DNA from: Solirubrobacterales bacterium
GTDB taxonomy: Bacteria; Actinomycetota; Thermoleophilia; Solirubrobacterales; Solirubrobacteraceae
Reading direction: 5' to 3'
Assembly (NCBI GenBank): GCA_025964075.1
Contig: JAOPZQ010000110.1
Span: 1-6,446, forward strand
Length of the DNA: 6,446 nt
Shown here: piece by piece, positions 5,271-6,446 of the stretch
How positions within the stretch are numbered: the stretch's first letter is position 1
How the letters are laid out: each line of letters starts with the position of its first letter
Translations under genes and position numbers: made by a program
Notes under the pieces: generated by a model
What the model saw: the letters and a program-made list of their open reading frames with translations, nothing else
The model's database searches: none
What the model was told of the DNA's origin: nothing

Positions 5271-5467
5271 GAGGGGCTTCCTTCCGGTGAGTGGTCCGAT
5301 GAGGTCACGCGGCCGTCCTCGGTGCCGCGCGCCTGCTCGATGGCCGAAGCCAGCTCGAGCCAGCCGCGAAATGGCTGCGGATCGCGCCCACGCCTGTGCA
5401 GCGAGCCGGCGATCGGCTCCGCGCCGATCACGAGCTCGAGCACTACGGCTATCTTCGTCCGGTCCAT
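5267..5467 (-). CDS. Small 66-residue protein with PIAG-L and F-GWLEL motifs, function unknown
   Basis: The frame from ATG 5467 ends in a TGA whose first two bases are shared with the propeller-gene ATG (ATGA overlap), a typical sign of translational coupling. The peptide starts with a beta-like hydrophobic stretch (IAVVLELVIG, 6-15), then EPIAGSL (17-23), a charged turn (RRGRDPQ) and PFRGWLELASAIEQAR (32-47), followed by a polar tail of about 19 residues that looks disordered. From memory, small proteins with a GxxPIxGxL ... FxGWLEL pattern occur in Solirubrobacterales near LuxR-type regulators; I could not verify this. No signal peptide or membrane helix is present, so it should be cytosolic. 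No Shine-Dalgarno precedes the ATG, but GATACT ends 9 nt upstream. Its position opposite a LAL regulator suggests it may be regulated by, or bind, that regulator. Confidence 0.7.
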   Translation of the reverse strand: MDRTKIAVVLELVIGAEPIAGSLHRRGRDPQPFRGWLELASAIEQARGTEDGRVTSSDHSPEGSPS

Positions 5468-5476
5468 CGCGGCCCG

Positions 5477-5482
5477 AGTATC
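5477..5482 (-). promoter_or_regulatory. Putative -10 of the small-protein/propeller operon (GATACT)
   Basis: On the minus strand GATACT lies 9 nt before the ATG at 5467. It resembles TATACT but lacks the first T. A weak -35 candidate, TGTGAA (5505-5500), is 17 nt upstream and overlaps an inverted repeat. With no ribosome binding site present, a leaderless transcript is plausible. Confidence 0.35.
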
Positions 5483-5492
5483 TGCGCGGGGC

Positions 5493-5526
5493 GGGGGCGT
5501 TCACACCAGGGAACCCCCCTAGGGTT
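5493..5526 (+). promoter_or_regulatory. Nested inverted repeats in the divergent promoter region (candidate operator)
   Basis: Three symmetric elements overlap here. GGGGGCGTTC (5493-5502) pairs with GAACCCCCC (5511-5519) as a 9-bp stem with one bulged C and an 8-nt loop. AACCC (5512-5516) is mirrored by GGGTT (5522-5526). CCCTAGGG (5517-5524) is a perfect 8-bp palindrome. The last lies about where the -35 of the plus-strand regulator gene would be, and the first covers the presumed -35 of the minus-strand operon. This arrangement suits a regulator that controls both directions, possibly the LAL-type protein itself. The repeats are seen directly; the binding role is inferred. Confidence 0.5.
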
Positions 5527-5540
5527 TGGCGCCGCCGGGG

Positions 5541-5546
5541 TACCAT
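5541..5546 (+). promoter_or_regulatory. Putative -10 of the LAL-type regulator gene (TACCAT)
   Basis: TACCAT fits TAnnnT and lies 10 nt before the GTG at 5557, with the CCCTAGGG palindrome 16 nt upstream of it at the -35 position. Transcription would begin within a few bases of that GTG, giving a nearly leaderless mRNA. If translation starts instead at GTG 5587, the leader would be about 33 nt and would contain the AGGGG run. Confidence 0.4.
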
Positions 5547-5556
5547 CGCGTTCGCG

Positions 5557-6446
5557 GTGACCGGCGAGGCGCAGGGGACAGGGGGCGTGGGGCTCCTCGA
5601 GCGCGCGCACGCGCTCGAGGCGGTCGAGGACACCCTCTCCCTCGCCGCAGGCGGGACGGGGCGGCTGCTCCTGATCGAGGGCGCCGCCGGGATCGGCAAG
5701 TCCCGCGTGCTCGATGCGGCCCGCGCCCGCGCGTCGGCCGCCGGCTTCCGTGTGCTGGCCGCACGGGGCGGGGAACTGGAGCGGGACTTCTCCTGCGGCG
5801 TCGCGCTGCAGCTGTTCGAGCGGCCGGTGCGTGCGCTCGCCCCGCCCGACCGCGAGCGGCTGCTGTCGCGGCTCCCGAGGCCCGTCGCCGCGCTGTTCGG
5901 CTCGCCCGCGAGCGTCGACGCGCTCGACGAGGCGGGCGGCTTCGCCCTCCTCCACGGCCTCTTCCTGCTCACGAGCGAGCTCGCGGAACGCGGGCCGCTG
6001 GCGCTCGCGATCGACGACGTCCACTGGGCCGACGAGCCGACCGTCCGCTTCCTCCTGTACCTCGTGGCTCGCCTCGGCGACCTTCCCGTCGCGATTCTCA
6101 CGGCGGGGCGGCCCGCGGGCCACGCTGGGGCCGGCGAGCTCGTCACGCGCCTCGCCGCCGGTGGGGACACGCGCGTCGAGCGCCTCGAGCCACTGGGGAC
6201 CGCATCGGTCGCCTCCATCGTCCGGGCGGAGCTCGACTACGGCGTTCCGGAGGAGGTCTGCGCGGCGTGCCGAGAGCTCACCGGCGGCAACCCCTTCTAC
6301 CTGCACGAGCTGTTGCTGACCCTGGTCGCCGACCGCGTCGACGCCGGGTGGCTCACGCCCGACCGTCTGCGCGAGCTCTCGCCGGCGTCGATCGCCCGAG
6401 CGGTGCTGCTGCGCGCGGCGCGGCTGCCGGCCGGCGCGGCGGCCAT
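5557..6446 (+). CDS. LuxR/LAL-type transcriptional regulator, N-terminal ATPase part (3'-truncated)
   Basis: The frame is open from GTG 5557 to the window edge (296 codons plus 2 bases). It begins with GLLERAHALEAVEDTLS (12-28), the usual opening of AAA_16/LAL ATPases. Walker A follows, GAAGIGKS (42-49, Lys48), then the long helix ARARASAAGFRVLAARGGELERDFSCGVALQLFE typical of this family. Walker B is LALAIDDVHWADEPT with Asp153-Asp154, and the conserved GGNPFYLHELL block is at about 243-253. In this family the C-terminus, outside the window, normally carries tetratricopeptide-like repeats and a LuxR-type HTH; here that is assumed, not seen. Such proteins (MalT-like) use ATP and an inducer to switch on transcription. 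GTG 5587 is an alternative start with AGGGG 9 nt upstream; 5557 has a -10-like TACCAT 10 nt upstream. It is divergent from the small-protein/propeller operon. Confidence 0.88.
   Translation, partial: MTGEAQGTGGVGLLERAHALEAVEDTLSLAAGGTGRLLLIEGAAGIGKSRVLDAARARASAAGFRVLAARGGELERDFSCGVALQLFERPVRALAPPDRERLLSRLPRPVAALFGSPASVDALDEAGGFALLHGLFLLTSELAERGPLALAIDDVHWADEPTVRFLLYLVARLGDLPVAILTAGRPAGHAGAGELVTRLAAGGDTRVERLEPLGTASVASIVRAELDYGVPEEVCAACRELTGGNPFYLHELLLTLVADRVDAGWLTPDRLRELSPASIARAVLLRAARLPAGAAA

Noticed and set aside
5507..5523. Possible PimM-type LuxR box (CTVGGGAWWTCCCBAG) in the divergent region
   Set aside because: CCAGGGA and CCCCTAG resemble the half-sites, but the spacer is one base too long and the A/T centre is missing. 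PimM also belongs to a different (PAS-LuxR) family. I keep only the plain repeats.
5271..6218. Upstream part of a 764-residue minus-strand frame continuous with the propeller protein
   Set aside because: The upstream part is Arg/Ser/Ala-rich and antisense to the LAL ATPase. The real start at 5270 has a signal peptide directly after it and a good ribosome binding site.
1..6446. CRISPR array, insertion sequence, prophage or riboswitch
   Set aside because: I saw no regularly spaced repeats, no terminal inverted repeats with a transposase, no phage genes and no recognisable riboswitch core on either strand.

Overview
The window is very GC-rich and densely coding. It looks like chromosome from a high-GC actinobacterium, most likely of the Thermoleophilia / Solirubrobacterales type. 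That placement is an inference from memory of families. The supporting traits are a secreted six-bladed PD40 propeller with an AAFPG-type mature N-terminus and a Cys-pair C-terminal domain, a LuxR/LAL-type ATPase, a PdxS/PdxT vitamin B6 pathway, and -10 hexamers of the TAnnnT kind lying 7-10 nt from start codons. No mobile element, CRISPR array or phage gene is visible, and there is no gene-free stretch over 300 bases.

Left part (1-817): the tail of an unidentified plus-strand gene is followed 11 nt later by a tRNA gene with a CAU anticodon. Next comes a minus-strand gene for dTDP-4-dehydrorhamnose 3,5-epimerase (rmlC), standing alone without rmlA, rmlB or rmlD in view. It is divergent, across 61 nt, from a MurR/RpiR-type regulator gene.

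Middle (879-3920): four plus-strand genes run in series. They are the RpiR-type regulator, a four-helix membrane protein with a basic and VERP-repeat tail, and pdxS and pdxT, the two subunits of the glutamine-dependent pyridoxal 5'-phosphate synthase. The membrane-protein gene starts 25 nt after the regulator gene, and that gap holds a perfect 6-bp inverted repeat. The pdxST pair has its own -10 (TAGACT) and is probably a separate transcription unit. PdxT supplies ammonia from glutamine to PdxS, which builds PLP; all key residues of both are present.

Right part (3924-6446): a minus-strand unit encodes a 66-residue small protein and, overlapping it by ATGA, a secreted PD40/TolB-like beta-propeller protein. 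Divergent from it, across about 89 nt packed with inverted repeats, starts a LuxR/LAL-type regulator ATPase that runs off the window. I infer that the regulator and the small protein-propeller pair could form one functional locus. This is the least described part of the window. The rest is fairly ordinary actinobacterial chromosome.
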